64,000 nucleotides of DNA, from NCBI RefSeq assembly GCF_036924535.1, contig NZ_JAZHRT010000001.1, forward strand, positions 1,054,001 through 1,118,000, written 5' to 3'. A model generated the notes under the pieces. The model was not told the origin of the DNA. It saw nothing but the letters and a program-made list of their open reading frames with translations, and searched no databases. Position numbers and translations under genes: made by a program. Positions 35,135-46,012 of the stretch are shown piece by piece (within the stretch, counting starts at the first letter, position 1; every line of letters starts with the position of its first letter). The DNA comes from Bradyrhizobium sp. AZCC 2262. GTDB taxonomy: Bacteria; Pseudomonadota; Alphaproteobacteria; Rhizobiales; Xanthobacteraceae.

Positions 35135-36733
35135 TCAAATCCTGACGACGCGGTCATGCAACCGCTTGATGGCATCGAGTGAGGAAAGTATCGCGCCTTC
35201 CTGCCAGGCCGGAAGGTAGGAGGCGTGTTCGCCGGCCAGCACGATCCTGCCGTCGATCTGGCACAGATTGTCGTAATGCTCCTCCCGGGCCTTCTCGCTC
35301 CAGGCTCCCGCGCATCCCAAAGTGAAGGGGACACGATGCCAGGCGACGGCGATGCCGTTTTCGAACTCGGCGCTGTATTGTGGATGAATCCTGGCGCCAA
35401 ATTCAACCGCACGCGCGACCCGGTCCGCCGGCGCCATCGAGGTGAATTCGTAGGCGTTCGCTCCCTCAAAAACATAGGCGCCCAGCAGCACCCCGCGGCC
35501 ATTTCGATTGAAGCCGCCGCTCGGATAGGAGATCTGCCGGATGGGCAGGTCGGTGTAGCTGATGCCGCCGTAGATCGCTTCGTCCTCCTCCCAGAACCTG
35601 CGTTTGAATTGCAGGCCGACCTTGATCGAGGACGAATAGGGCACGGCGTCGATGGCCGCCTTCATGCGCGGGCCGACGTCGATCTGGATTTGACTTAAGA
35701 TAGAAAGCGGGATCGTGCATACGCACCAATCAGCCGTTGCAATTTGAGGCGTGGATGGCGTTTTGGAGTTCACGTAGCTGACCGTGACGCCGCCATCATT
35801 CTGTTGAATGCGGATCACCCTGGCGTCGTACAGAATGAGATCGCCGATCTGCTTTGCAAAAGCCTTCCCGATCATGTCCATGCCGCCGACAGGCTGAAAC
35901 ATGGTGGTCTGGAATTGATGCAGGGCGAAATTCTGCAAATAACGCCAAAGCCGCGATTTCAGGATGTCCGAAAGGTTGATGGGCTCGCCGGCGACGGGCG
36001 CGGCACCCAGGCCGCCGCCGGGGTCCTTGGCGTAGCCGCGATAGTCCGCCGAGATAAGGTTGGCCTTGTAGGCATAGTTTTTGTCGAGCGCGCCCCAGGA
36101 GCGCAGCGCCTGCAGCAGAATCTCTCTGTCTTCCACCGACACCGCTTCGTCGAGCTTGCTCTGCTGCGTCACCTTGGCGAGCAGTTCCGAAACATGGCCC
36201 TGAAAATCCGCCTTGATGTCACGAATGCGCTGCGGCTTGCCGGCGAACGCATTTGAAGCGTGGAGCAGGGCGTTATGATTGAGTTGGATGAAGGGTTCGA
36301 GGGCGACGCCGAGGCGCTTGCAATAATCGAGCAGGGCGCGGTGATGATACGGAATTCGCCACGGTCCCGGATTGAGATAAAGGCCTTCCTCGAAGCCGCA
36401 GGTCTGCGTCGCGCCACCGAGTTCGGTAAAACGGTCGCCACCGCGGATCGTCCAGTTGCGCCCTCCCGGCCGGCTATTGAACTCCAGCACCTGGACCTTG
36501 TAGCCCGCCGCGCGCAACTCGAGCGCGGCCGTCATGCCTGCGAGGCCGGCGCCGAGCACCAGTACGGATGCGCCTTTTGGATCGCCGCTCAGCTTGATCG
36601 GGCCCTTGTAATTGGACTCGGACGCGAAGCCCAGGCTGGTCATGGCGTGGTACATCGCGGCGCTGCCGGCGACCGAACCAACAAGCGACAGAAGATCGCG
36701 TCGGCTTGGAATTGTCTCACTTTCGTTCGGCAT
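35135..36733 (-). CDS. Flavin amine oxidase family protein, Tat-exported
   Basis: This 532-residue FAD enzyme has a twin-arginine motif SRRDLLSLVGS (residues 10-20) followed by a hydrophobic stretch, so it is probably exported folded with FAD. The dinucleotide motif is VLVLGAGLAGMTAALEL (about 57-73), followed by RPGGRNWTIRGG. The C-terminal FAD segment is VLAGEHASYLPAWQEGAILSSLDAI. The architecture is that of monoamine, polyamine and L-amino-acid oxidases. Adjacent cytochrome c and RidA suggest it works as a dehydrogenase that passes electrons to cytochrome and releases an imine. The start at 36733 is chosen for the Tat signal; the longer frame adds 29 residues. A strong terminator lies upstream. 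Confidence 0.9.
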   Translation of the reverse strand: MPNESETIPSRRDLLSLVGSVAGSAAMYHAMTSLGFASESNYKGPIKLSGDPKGASVLVLGAGLAGMTAALELRAAGYKVQVLEFNSRPGGRNWTIRGGDRFTELGGATQTCGFEEGLYLNPGPWRIPYHHRALLDYCKRLGVALEPFIQLNHNALLHASNAFAGKPQRIRDIKADFQGHVSELLAKVTQQSKLDEAVSVEDREILLQALRSWGALDKNYAYKANLISADYRGYAKDPGGGLGAAPVAGEPINLSDILKSRLWRYLQNFALHQFQTTMFQPVGGMDMIGKAFAKQIGDLILYDARVIRIQQNDGGVTVSYVNSKTPSTPQIATADWCVCTIPLSILSQIQIDVGPRMKAAIDAVPYSSSIKVGLQFKRRFWEEDEAIYGGISYTDLPIRQISYPSGGFNRNGRGVLLGAYVFEGANAYEFTSMAPADRVARAVEFGARIHPQYSAEFENGIAVAWHRVPFTLGCAGAWSEKAREEHYDNLCQIDGRIVLAGEHASYLPAWQEGAILSSLDAIKRLHDRVVRI

Positions 36734-36861
36734 GGCCGGCCTCGCCCCGCGCGATGCGCTCCGACGAGCGCGCTTGCGCTTCAACAGATAAGGACTGTTT
36801 TTCGCGTGCGCCAGCGGCATCTCTCCAGATACCAGGCTGTCTTCGTGGCAATTTCAAAGTA

Positions 36862-36887
36862 AAACGGAGGCCGCGAGGCCTCCGTTT
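36862..36887 (-). terminator. Rho-independent terminator after the coiled-coil giant gene
   Basis: Stem AAACGGAGGCC (36862-36872) pairs perfectly with GGCCTCCGTTT (36877-36887) around loop GCGA. It is just downstream of the 36913 stop on the minus strand and separates that gene from the amine oxidase operon. Confidence 0.88.
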
Positions 36888-36912
36888 CTATTCGCTATTC
36901 GCTGTTGGCCGT

Positions 36913-39900
36913 TTACCCCAGCCGTCCCGCCGCGTGCGCGAGCAGGGTGTAGACCAGCCCGGTCTCCGAGGTGAGGTGGCCGCGCAGCGCCTGCGGTCCG
37001 CGATCCTCGCGCGCCACTTCGTCGAGCAGCCGTTCGAACTCGGCGATATAGCGGTCGACCGTCTGCTTGAAGGCGCGGTCGGCGCGGTATTTGCGGGTGA
37101 CTTCGTCGAACGCCTTCTGGCCGGCCGGTGTGTAGAGCCGCTTGCTGAACGCCTTGCTCTCGCCGCGCTGATAGCGGTCCCACATTTCGGCGGCGAGGTT
37201 GCGATCCATCAGCCGGCCGATGTCGAGCGACAGCGACTCCAGCGGATTGGCGGGGGTCTGCGGCGCACGGCCACGGGGAGCCTGTCCCGCACCGGCGTCG
37301 GTGCGGTGGAGCAGGTCGGACAGCCATCCGTCCTGACCGCCTCCGCCTGCCGGCGAGACGGGCGGGGCTTCGGCGCGCCGCGGCGCCGGCACGCCGAGGT
37401 CCGGCGGCGGCAGCGTCGATGCGCTGCCGACGCCGGCGTCGCGCATGCGCACCTCGTTGCGGCCGTTGGCGGCGGCTGCCATCACGGGCTCTTCCTGGCG
37501 TTGCACGCTGGCGCGACCGGGGGTCACGACATCGAGGCCGCGGCCATGATGGGCGACGATCCGGTTGAGCTCGGCGAGCGCCTCGATCTGGTCGACGATC
37601 ACCTTGCGCATCTGCGCGGTGTTGTCGGCGGCCTCCTGCGGCATCTCGAGTACGCCGCGGCGCAGCTCGCTGCGGGTCGCCTCGAGCTCGTTATGCATTT
37701 CGGTGGCCATCTGCTTCATGGCCTGCACCATCGCAGCGAACTTCTCGGTCGACTGCTTGAACATCGCATCCGTCTCGACGGTGCTCTGCTGGTACATGTC
37801 GTTCATCGCATCGAGGGTCTGCTGCCGCTCGTTTTCGGCGGCGGCCCGTACCGCATCGAACTGCCGGCTGATCGCGGCAGAGCCTGCACCCGCGGTTTCC
37901 GCGACCACGCGCGCGATATCGCGGGCGCGCTCTTCGGCTGCGGCAAGCGATTCGTCGAGCAGGCCGGTGAAGCGCGACAGCCGCTGGTCGAGGTCGGTGG
38001 TACGCAGGTCGATGGTGGTCACCAGCGATTCAAGCTGCGACTTGCGGTCGGCGACCGAGGTCGTGGTGGTGCGGTTGGCCTGTTCGACCACGCCGGCTGC
38101 CTCGACCAGTTCCTTGCCGTGCTTCTCGAACTCGCTCGACAGCGAGCCGAGATCTTCCAGCGCCTTCGTGGTCTTGCTGTTGAAGACGGTGAGCTGGTCT
38201 TCCAGGGTCTGCGTGGCGATCCCGTTGCGGGCGGTGACGTCGTTCATGGCGGACACGAAGTCGGCCACGCGGGTCACCAGCGCGCGCTCCAGCGAGTTGA
38301 GATTGTCGTGGGCGCCGGTCAGCACTTCCTGCAGCAGGATGTTGCCTTCACGCAGCCGTTCGAACAGCGCCACCGTGTCGGTGCGCAGGATCTTGCTGGT
38401 CTCCTGCATTTCGGTGACGGCGGCGATCGAGACCTGACGCGACTGGTCGATGGCCGAACGCGACGCCTGTTCGAGGTCCTTCAGCGACTTGGCCACCGCG
38501 CCGGTGGCGAGGTCGCCCGCGGTCGTGATCGTGCGCGCGACTTCCGAGCCGTGGGTCGACATCGATTGCGAGAAGACCTGGCCGCGGGTCTCGATCGATT
38601 TCAGGGCGTCGGCGGTGACGCGGTCGATATCGGTCGTGAGCTGCGTGGTCCTGGTGCTGAGCGCCTCGACCAGCGAACCGCGGCGGCTGTCGACGATCTG
38701 CGCCAGACGGTCGGTCTGCTGCTGAACGTAGGTGACGATTTCGTCGGTCTTGCCGGTCATCGTCGAGCCGAAATTGCTGCTGGCGGCGAGCACCGAACGC
38801 TCGATATCGGTCGAGGTCGATTTGAACTTGGTGCTGACCTCATTCGTTGCGGCAATCAGGGCGCTCTGCGCGTTCTGCGCGGTGGTCTGGATGGTGTCGG
38901 TCGTGCTGGCGGTGACGACGCCGAGCGAACGCTCCATGTCGGCGGCGATCGCCTTGATCTGGTTCGCGGCGTCGGCGGAGGTCGCGGAAAGCGAGCCCAG
39001 GGCTTCGCGCGCGGTGCCGAGAATGGAGCCGGCGGTATCGGCGCCGACCGCGGTCAGCGTGCGCTCGACATCGATCGCCAGCGACTTGACGTGGTTGGCG
39101 GCCTCGGTCGACGCCGTGATCAGCGTGTTCTGCGCTTCGCGCGCGCCCGTCGTGATCGACTCGGCGGTGGCATTGCCGGCCATCGAGAGCGAACGTTGCA
39201 CGTCGGCGGCGAGCGACTTGACCTGGCTCGATGCGTCGGCGGACGTGTTCATGAGGGTGCTCTGGGCCTCGCGGGCGCCTGCCGTGATCGCCTCGGCGGT
39301 CGCCGTTCCGGCGATCGAGAGCGAGCGCTGAACGTCGGCGGCGAGCGACTTGACCTGAGTGGCGGCCTCGGTAGAGGCGGCGACCAGCGTGCTCTGTGCT
39401 TCGCGGGCGCCGGCGGTGACGGCGTCGGCGGTTGCAGTTCCTGCGACCGACAGCGCTCGCTCGACATCGGCGGCAAGCGACTTGACGTGGTTTGCCGCGT
39501 CCGCGGATGCGGTCACCAGCGTGCTCTGCGCCTCGCGCGCGCCTGACAGAACCGACGCGGCCGTGGCGTCGCCGGCGGCCGAGAGGGTGCGCTCGACGTC
39601 GGCGGCGAGAGATTTGATCTGCTGGGCTGCCTCGGAGGAGGCCGACACCAGCGTGGTCTGGGCATCCTGGGCGCTGGTGAGGATCGAAGCGGCCGCGCCG
39701 GTGCCGACGGCGGTGAGGGCGGCCTCGACCTCGGCCGAAGTCAGTTTGAGTTGGGCGCCGACATCGGAGGAAGCCGTCAGCAGCGCCTGCTGCGCGGTGC
39801 GCGCGCCGGTCTGGATGGTCTCTGCGGTGTTGACGACGAGATTGGTCAGCGAACGCTCGGCGTCCTCGACATGCGACTTGATGCCGGACGACAGCATTTC

Positions 39901-42153
39901 GGCGCGCGACATCAGGTCTTCGCTGGCCTGGCGGCCGCTGCTTTCGATCCGCCCGGCCACCGCCTCGATGCGCGAGCCGAGCAGATCCTCGAATTGCGCC
40001 ACGCGGGTGTCGATATCGCCGGCGATGGCGCCGACCCGGGTCTCGACGCCGCTGGCGATGTCGCCGATGCGGCTTTCGATGCCCTGATGGATTTCCTGGA
40101 AGCGCGCCTGGATGGTGTCGGTCAGATGGGCGCTGCGGCCGTTGATGGTTTCGGTGACGTTGGCAATACGATGGTCGACCGCCGCAATCGCCTGCGCGGT
40201 GCCGTCGGTCAGCGAGGAGGTGAGGAGGGTGAGCCGCTGGTCGATCGACTGGATCGCCTGCGCCGCGCCGTCGGTCAATGAGGTCGCCAGCGTGCCGAGG
40301 CGGCCATCGATGGTTTCGGTGACGGATCTGGCGCGGGTGTCGAAGCTCGATTCCAGCGATTTCAGCCGGCTGTCGATGGTCTCGTCGAACGACCTGATCT
40401 TGCTGTCGAGCGAAGTGTCGAGGTGGCTGACGCGGGTGCCGAGCGTGGTTTCGAACTGCAGCAGGCGCTGATCGAGCGAAGCGGTGATCTCGCCGCTGTT
40501 CGAGACCATGCGGGTGTCGAACGTGTCGACGTAATTCTTCAGGCTGTCGCTCATCTCCTGGGTGCGCGCGCCCATGCGCTCGACGATCTCGCCGCCGAAG
40601 GTTTTGACGGTGCGATCGAACTCGGAGATATGGCGCGTGATCAGCGCGCCGAGCGTGCCGCTGTCGCGGGCGAACCTTTCCGCAAGCTCCGAGCCCTGGT
40701 TCTTCACCAGTTCGTCGTAGGCGTTCATCTGCAACGCGAGGCTGTCGTGTGCGTTTTCGGTCTGGCTGATCACCTTGGCGACCATCGAGTTCACGGTCAC
40801 GTCCAGTGCTTCGCTGGCCTTGTCGCCGGAGGTGAGGATGCGGCTTGCGAGGCGGTTGCCGGCGTCGTCGATCTTGCTGACGAGATCGCCCGAACGCAGT
40901 TCGAGCTCGAGCAAGAGCGAGTCCGAGGAATTCTTCAGGGAGTCGTGGACCTGCTCGGTGCGGTCGGAGATGCCGTCGACTATGGTCGAGGAGCGCTGCT
41001 CGAATTCGCCGGTGATGCGGTCGATGCGTTCGTTCAGCATCTCGTGGACGCGATCGGCGAGATCGACGAACTCGTCGTGGACGTTGCCGGTCTTGAAGTT
41101 GAGGCTGGTGGTGAGCCGCTCGGAGGCGTCGAGCACGGCGCGGGTGGTCTCGGCGCTGGCTTCTTCCAGACGGTCGAGCAGGTCGCCGCCGCGCTCGCCG
41201 AGCGCGAGGATCATGTTGTCTCCGGCGTGGCTGAGCGCGCCCGTGATGTGCTGGCCGCGCTCCTCCAGCGCGCCGGTGATGCTTTTCGCGACCTCGTCGA
41301 CGCGCGAGGCGATCGCGTCCGAAATCAGCGCGATGTCGTGGCGCAGATCGATCTGGACGCCGGAAATGGCGCTGCGAACCTGCTCGGCCTGGCCGACCAG
41401 ATTGTCGCGCTGATGGGCGATGTCCTGCAGCAGGGCGCGAATCCGCACCTCGTTATCGGAATAGGCGCGCTCGAGGGCTGCGACTTCATTGGCGACGAGC
41501 GTTTCCAGTTCGCCGGCGCGCGCGATCGCGCGCTCGACGCCGTCGCCCATCGCAGCGACTTCGCGGCGAATAGCTTGCCCTACGGTCACCATCGAATCGG
41601 CGGCGGCGCCCTCGGGCTCGGAGAAGCGGATCGCGACCTGCGCCATCGACTGCGCGATCATCCGCATTTCCTGGCCGCGCCAGGCGAGACTGGCAAGGAA
41701 ATAGAACAACAGCACCGGCGCGAAGAACAACGCGGCAAGGCCGGCGAGCACCAGCACGCCGCCGCTCTGTCCGATCGCCGCCTGCAGCGCGGGCAGGAAG
41801 CTGATGGTCAGAAGCACGCAGCCGACGACCCAGACGCCGCCGAAGATGGTGGCAAGCGTGTAGACGCTGCGGGCAGGACTGCCCTTCTGGATCGCCTGCA
41901 GAATCTGTCCGATGGTTTCGCGATCGTCGTTGGCGGCGCGACGGGGGCTGCGCGGCTCCTCGGCGCTTCCGCGCTTGTCAAAAGACATATCGGAATAGGG
42001 CGGCGGGACCGACGGACCGGTCGGAGGGGCCAGTTCGTTGCCGAGCGAATTTCGGCTGGTGTCGACGCGCGTATCGCTGATGTTGAGCGCTTCCTGAATG
42101 GCGGAGAGCGCGACTTCAGTCGGATCCTTGACCTTCTTCGGATTGTTCGCCAT
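36913..42153 (-). CDS. Giant membrane-anchored coiled-coil protein, growth-pole-ring (GPR/RgsE)-like
   Basis: This 1746-residue protein has a disordered N-terminus, two membrane helices (about residues 98-121 and 131-156) joined by a short loop, and then more than 1400 residues of helical coiled coil. Part of it resembles apolipoprotein-type 11/22-residue repeats (residues about 540-760), and residues about 785-1120 consist of eight tandem 44-residue units (KSLAADVERTLS... AREAQSTL). A disordered stretch near 1570-1650 precedes an ordered C-terminal domain ending HAAGRLG. Size, topology and repeats match the rhizobial polar-growth protein known as GPR in Agrobacterium and RgsE in Sinorhizobium, which forms a ring at the growing pole; orthology is inferred. 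It is divergent from an Hpt gene, with a CtrA-like site between. Confidence 0.82.
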   Translation of the reverse strand: MANNPKKVKDPTEVALSAIQEALNISDTRVDTSRNSLGNELAPPTGPSVPPPYSDMSFDKRGSAEEPRSPRRAANDDRETIGQILQAIQKGSPARSVYTLATIFGGVWVVGCVLLTISFLPALQAAIGQSGGVLVLAGLAALFFAPVLLFYFLASLAWRGQEMRMIAQSMAQVAIRFSEPEGAAADSMVTVGQAIRREVAAMGDGVERAIARAGELETLVANEVAALERAYSDNEVRIRALLQDIAHQRDNLVGQAEQVRSAISGVQIDLRHDIALISDAIASRVDEVAKSITGALEERGQHITGALSHAGDNMILALGERGGDLLDRLEEASAETTRAVLDASERLTTSLNFKTGNVHDEFVDLADRVHEMLNERIDRITGEFEQRSSTIVDGISDRTEQVHDSLKNSSDSLLLELELRSGDLVSKIDDAGNRLASRILTSGDKASEALDVTVNSMVAKVISQTENAHDSLALQMNAYDELVKNQGSELAERFARDSGTLGALITRHISEFDRTVKTFGGEIVERMGARTQEMSDSLKNYVDTFDTRMVSNSGEITASLDQRLLQFETTLGTRVSHLDTSLDSKIRSFDETIDSRLKSLESSFDTRARSVTETIDGRLGTLATSLTDGAAQAIQSIDQRLTLLTSSLTDGTAQAIAAVDHRIANVTETINGRSAHLTDTIQARFQEIHQGIESRIGDIASGVETRVGAIAGDIDTRVAQFEDLLGSRIEAVAGRIESSGRQASEDLMSRAEMLSSGIKSHVEDAERSLTNLVVNTAETIQTGARTAQQALLTASSDVGAQLKLTSAEVEAALTAVGTGAAASILTSAQDAQTTLVSASSEAAQQIKSLAADVERTLSAAGDATAASVLSGAREAQSTLVTASADAANHVKSLAADVERALSVAGTATADAVTAGAREAQSTLVAASTEAATQVKSLAADVQRSLSIAGTATAEAITAGAREAQSTLMNTSADASSQVKSLAADVQRSLSMAGNATAESITTGAREAQNTLITASTEAANHVKSLAIDVERTLTAVGADTAGSILGTAREALGSLSATSADAANQIKAIAADMERSLGVVTASTTDTIQTTAQNAQSALIAATNEVSTKFKSTSTDIERSVLAASSNFGSTMTGKTDEIVTYVQQQTDRLAQIVDSRRGSLVEALSTRTTQLTTDIDRVTADALKSIETRGQVFSQSMSTHGSEVARTITTAGDLATGAVAKSLKDLEQASRSAIDQSRQVSIAAVTEMQETSKILRTDTVALFERLREGNILLQEVLTGAHDNLNSLERALVTRVADFVSAMNDVTARNGIATQTLEDQLTVFNSKTTKALEDLGSLSSEFEKHGKELVEAAGVVEQANRTTTTSVADRKSQLESLVTTIDLRTTDLDQRLSRFTGLLDESLAAAEERARDIARVVAETAGAGSAAISRQFDAVRAAAENERQQTLDAMNDMYQQSTVETDAMFKQSTEKFAAMVQAMKQMATEMHNELEATRSELRRGVLEMPQEAADNTAQMRKVIVDQIEALAELNRIVAHHGRGLDVVTPGRASVQRQEEPVMAAAANGRNEVRMRDAGVGSASTLPPPDLGVPAPRRAEAPPVSPAGGGGQDGWLSDLLHRTDAGAGQAPRGRAPQTPANPLESLSLDIGRLMDRNLAAEMWDRYQRGESKAFSKRLYTPAGQKAFDEVTRKYRADRAFKQTVDRYIAEFERLLDEVAREDRGPQALRGHLTSETGLVYTLLAHAAGRLG
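38800..39800 (-). repeat. Eight tandem 132-base repeats inside the coiled-coil gene
   Basis: The segment encoding KSLAADVE recurs at an exact 132-base period: near 38946, 39078, 39210, 39342, 39474, 39606 and 39738, with a diverged copy near 38814. Each unit codes for 44 residues, that is four 11-residue coiled-coil units. DNA identity is highest for the four central copies, suggesting recent unequal exchange or conversion. Confidence 0.85.
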
Positions 42154-42540
42154 GTCAGCCGAGCCCTCTTAACTTTGTACGCACCCAGCCGTTCTCGCAA
42201 AAACCCGCAAGCTCGAAGCTGGATTCATAACCCCCGCGGACGCAAGCGTAGCCGCCGGCCGCTTGTCCCGCACACATCCGCGAACATCCTATTGGTTGAC
42301 CGATACGAATGAAATGGCCGCGATTAAGACATTCTTAATCATCGTTAACAGCCTTGTTCCATAAGTTATTAGAGATACACAGATTTCTGGAAGCGAATCG
42401 CAAATCCAGGCCGATTGCCGGCTAAAATCAGGCAAAACTACGGCTAATTCTGAGAACGTTCCGTTAACTGTTGCCGTGGTTGGCTGGCGGAAAATGCCCT
42501 TCCGTAGAATCACTGTGTTGGGGCGATCCGGACCTGGGCC
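42154..42540. promoter_or_regulatory. Divergent promoter region with CtrA-like site
   Basis: This 387-base gap separates the coiled-coil giant (minus) from the Hpt gene (plus). It is AT-rich in its middle (about 42300-42470) and contains TTAA (42324-42327), seven bases, TTAA (42335-42338), six bases, TTAAC (42345-42349). TTAA-N7-TTAA is the classic CtrA recognition form in alphaproteobacteria. A further TTAAC is at 42464-42468. No gene is supported in the gap. Confidence 0.6.
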
Positions 42541-42918
42541 ATGCCGCTTCACCTCGAACGGATAGAATGGATGCCATCGCCACCGCTGGCTCCCGGCGAC
42601 GGGCCGGTCGATTTCGAGCACCTCCAACGCATGACGCTCGGCGATGCCGACATCGAGCAGGAGGTGTTGACGATGTTCCTGGCCCAATCGGCAAGGCACA
42701 TGCACATGCTCGCCGCCATACCTGCGGATGCCAGCGCGCTGGCGCACACGCTCAAGGGCTCGGCCCGCGCGATCGGCGCTTTTGCGGTCGCTGACGCCGC
42801 CGCCCGGCTGGAGGTGGCCATCGCCAGAGGTTTCGATACGTCCGCAGCACTCGCCGAGCTCGGCGAGGCGGTCGCAGAGGCGCGGGCGGCGATCGAGGCG
42901 ATTCTGCGCCGTTCCTGA
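42541..42918 (+). CDS. Hpt (histidine phosphotransfer) domain protein
   Basis: This 125-residue single-domain protein carries the phosphotransfer motif AHTLKGSARAIGA with phospho-accepting His69. The four-helix Hpt fold spans about residues 25-120 (DIEQEVLTMFLAQSARHMHML before, AVADAAARLEVAIARG after). It would shuttle phosphate between a hybrid histidine kinase and a response regulator; neither is in the window. Its position opposite the polar-growth protein, with a CtrA-like site in the shared promoter region, hints at cell-cycle control but does not prove it. Confidence 0.87.
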   Translation: MPLHLERIEWMPSPPLAPGDGPVDFEHLQRMTLGDADIEQEVLTMFLAQSARHMHMLAAIPADASALAHTLKGSARAIGAFAVADAAARLEVAIARGFDTSAALAELGEAVAEARAAIEAILRRS

Positions 42919-43052
42919 GCGGAAAGCGGGTCCGTATCGGCCGAAATGCCGTTAAATTGCGGCCTCAGGTTTTCGTCCCGACCGCTGGCGCTGTGCGGAT
43001 CGACCCGTTATAGGACTGCGGGACCTTACATATTCCGGCAGCACGAGCGATC

Positions 43053-43373
43053 ATGGCCAAAATCCACTTTGTCGACCATACCGGCGAAAAACGAACCATT
43101 GAAGTCGAGAACGGCGCGACCGTGATGGAAGCCGCGATCCGCAACGCCGTTCCTGGCATCGAAGCCGAATGCGGCGGCGCCTGCGCGTGTGCGACCTGCC
43201 ACGTCTATGTCGACGAAGCCTGGCGCGAGAAGGTCGGCGCTCCGACCCCGATGGAAGAAGACATGCTGGATTTCGGTTTCGACGTGCGGCCGAACTCGCG
43301 CCTGTCGTGCCAGATCAAGGTGAGCGACGACCTCGACGGCCTCGTGGTGTCGACGCCGGAACGGCAGGCCTGA
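43053..43373 (+). CDS. [2Fe-2S] ferredoxin, adrenodoxin/putidaredoxin type
   Basis: This 106-residue electron carrier has the cluster ligands Cys40, Cys46, Cys49 ([11 protein letters not shown]) and Cys86 (RLSCQI), the spacing of vertebrate-type and bacterial adrenodoxin-like ferredoxins. An extra Cys44 lies inside the loop. The VYVDEAW and [22 protein letters not shown] segments are typical for alphaproteobacterial members serving cytochromes P450 or Fe-S assembly. A matching ferredoxin-NADP reductase lies 0.75 kb downstream, with a thioesterase on the opposite strand between. Confidence 0.94.
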   Translation: MAKIHFVDHTGEKRTIEVENGATVMEAAIRNAVPGIEAECGGACACATCHVYVDEAWREKVGAPTPMEEDMLDFGFDVRPNSRLSCQIKVSDDLDGLVVSTPERQA

Positions 43374-43503
43374 GGTTCGGAAAACATTCAGCGCGGTCCG
43401 GCGTTGGCATTATCGGCGAGATGGTTCACGCGCCGCCCCTTCGCGTGGTGTGCGAGAGGGTAGCGGCGCGTACCCGACGGCCGCAACAACATCGCCGCGC
43501 GTG

Positions 43504-45147
<1,644 letters not shown>

Positions 45148-45265
45148 ATCCCAAAATATGACAGTTGGGTTCGCGAAAGCTTTGCCGGAGCGCGTGCACG
45201 ATCGTCACTGGAACCATCCGCGAAATGGCCTTAGTCTGCGCCCATTGATTTAAGGGATTGATCAG

Positions 45266-45883
45266 GTGATGACGATGCGCAAGCTGGCCGGACTTCAACT
45301 GATACTTCCGATCGTGATCGGGCTCGCATTCGCCGGTGAACTCGCCGCGCAGCCGGCGGAGTTTTCTGCTGCCGGGCTGTGGGAGAAGGTCGAGAAGGGC
45401 AAGCCGGTCGGATGGTTCCTGGTGGTCGATCACAACGGCGTCTTCGAAGGCGTGTTCGCCAAGTTGTTTCTCGATGCCGACGATCCGCCCAATCCGGTCT
45501 GCTCGAAATGCGCCGACGATCGAAAGGACGCGCCCTGGCTCGGGATGTCCTTCATCCGGGACATGAAGCGCGACGGATTGAAATACGAGAACGGCAACGT
45601 GCTCGATCCGCGCGACGGCAAGATCTACAAGGCCAAGATGACGCTCAGTCCCGATGGGCAGACGTTGACGATGCGCGGTTATCTCGGCATCTCGTTGCTG
45701 GGCAAGGATGAGGTCTGGACCCGCCTGCCGGATACGGCGCTGGCCCAGGTCGATCCGCCCATCATTATAAAATATCTTCCGGCGCAGGCGGCGGCGATGA
45801 AGCTGCCGGTCGGTCCGGCAAAGGCCCCGGCGGCGCCGAAGAAGGCCGCTGCGCCTGCACCCGTTCCTGCGCCCGCGCGTTAG
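45266..45883 (+). CDS. Exported DUF2147 protein
   Basis: This 205-residue protein has a signal peptide (about residues 5-28, ending ELAAQ) and one DUF2147 domain: [22 protein letters not shown], then [26 protein letters not shown], then [15 protein letters not shown] text (here [20 protein letters not shown]). Two cysteines in CSKC are conserved in part of the family. It ends in an Ala/Pro/Lys-rich tail after residue 175. The family is periplasmic and of unknown function. Start may be at the ATG at 45266 or 45272. Confidence 0.87.
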   Translation: MMTMRKLAGLQLILPIVIGLAFAGELAAQPAEFSAAGLWEKVEKGKPVGWFLVVDHNGVFEGVFAKLFLDADDPPNPVCSKCADDRKDAPWLGMSFIRDMKRDGLKYENGNVLDPRDGKIYKAKMTLSPDGQTLTMRGYLGISLLGKDEVWTRLPDTALAQVDPPIIIKYLPAQAAAMKLPVGPAKAPAAPKKAAAPAPVPAPAR

Positions 45884-45968
45884 CGCGGTCCAAACACAAA
45901 ATATCGAAAACAACCCCATGCAAAGTAGGATGGGCCTCGGGCTCGCGGCACTCATGCCGATTGCGTTC

Positions 45969-45985
45969 GGGGCACGAGATGCCCC
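45969..45985. terminator. Weak GC-rich hairpin between convergent genes
   Basis: GGGGCA pairs with TGCCCC around loop CGAGA. No T run follows, so terminator activity is uncertain. It lies between the DUF2147 and SGNH hydrolase genes. Confidence 0.3.
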
Positions 45986-46012
45986 GCCGTCACGTGCCAG
46001 CCTGATGCTGCG

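Noticed and set aside
38800..39800. CRISPR array
   Set aside because: The repeats are 132 bases, contiguous, in frame and coding; no spacer structure or cas genes.
40423..42312. A 629-residue plus-strand frame opposite the coiled-coil giant
   Set aside because: Antisense shadow; no family features, while the minus strand has clear coiled coil and membrane helices.
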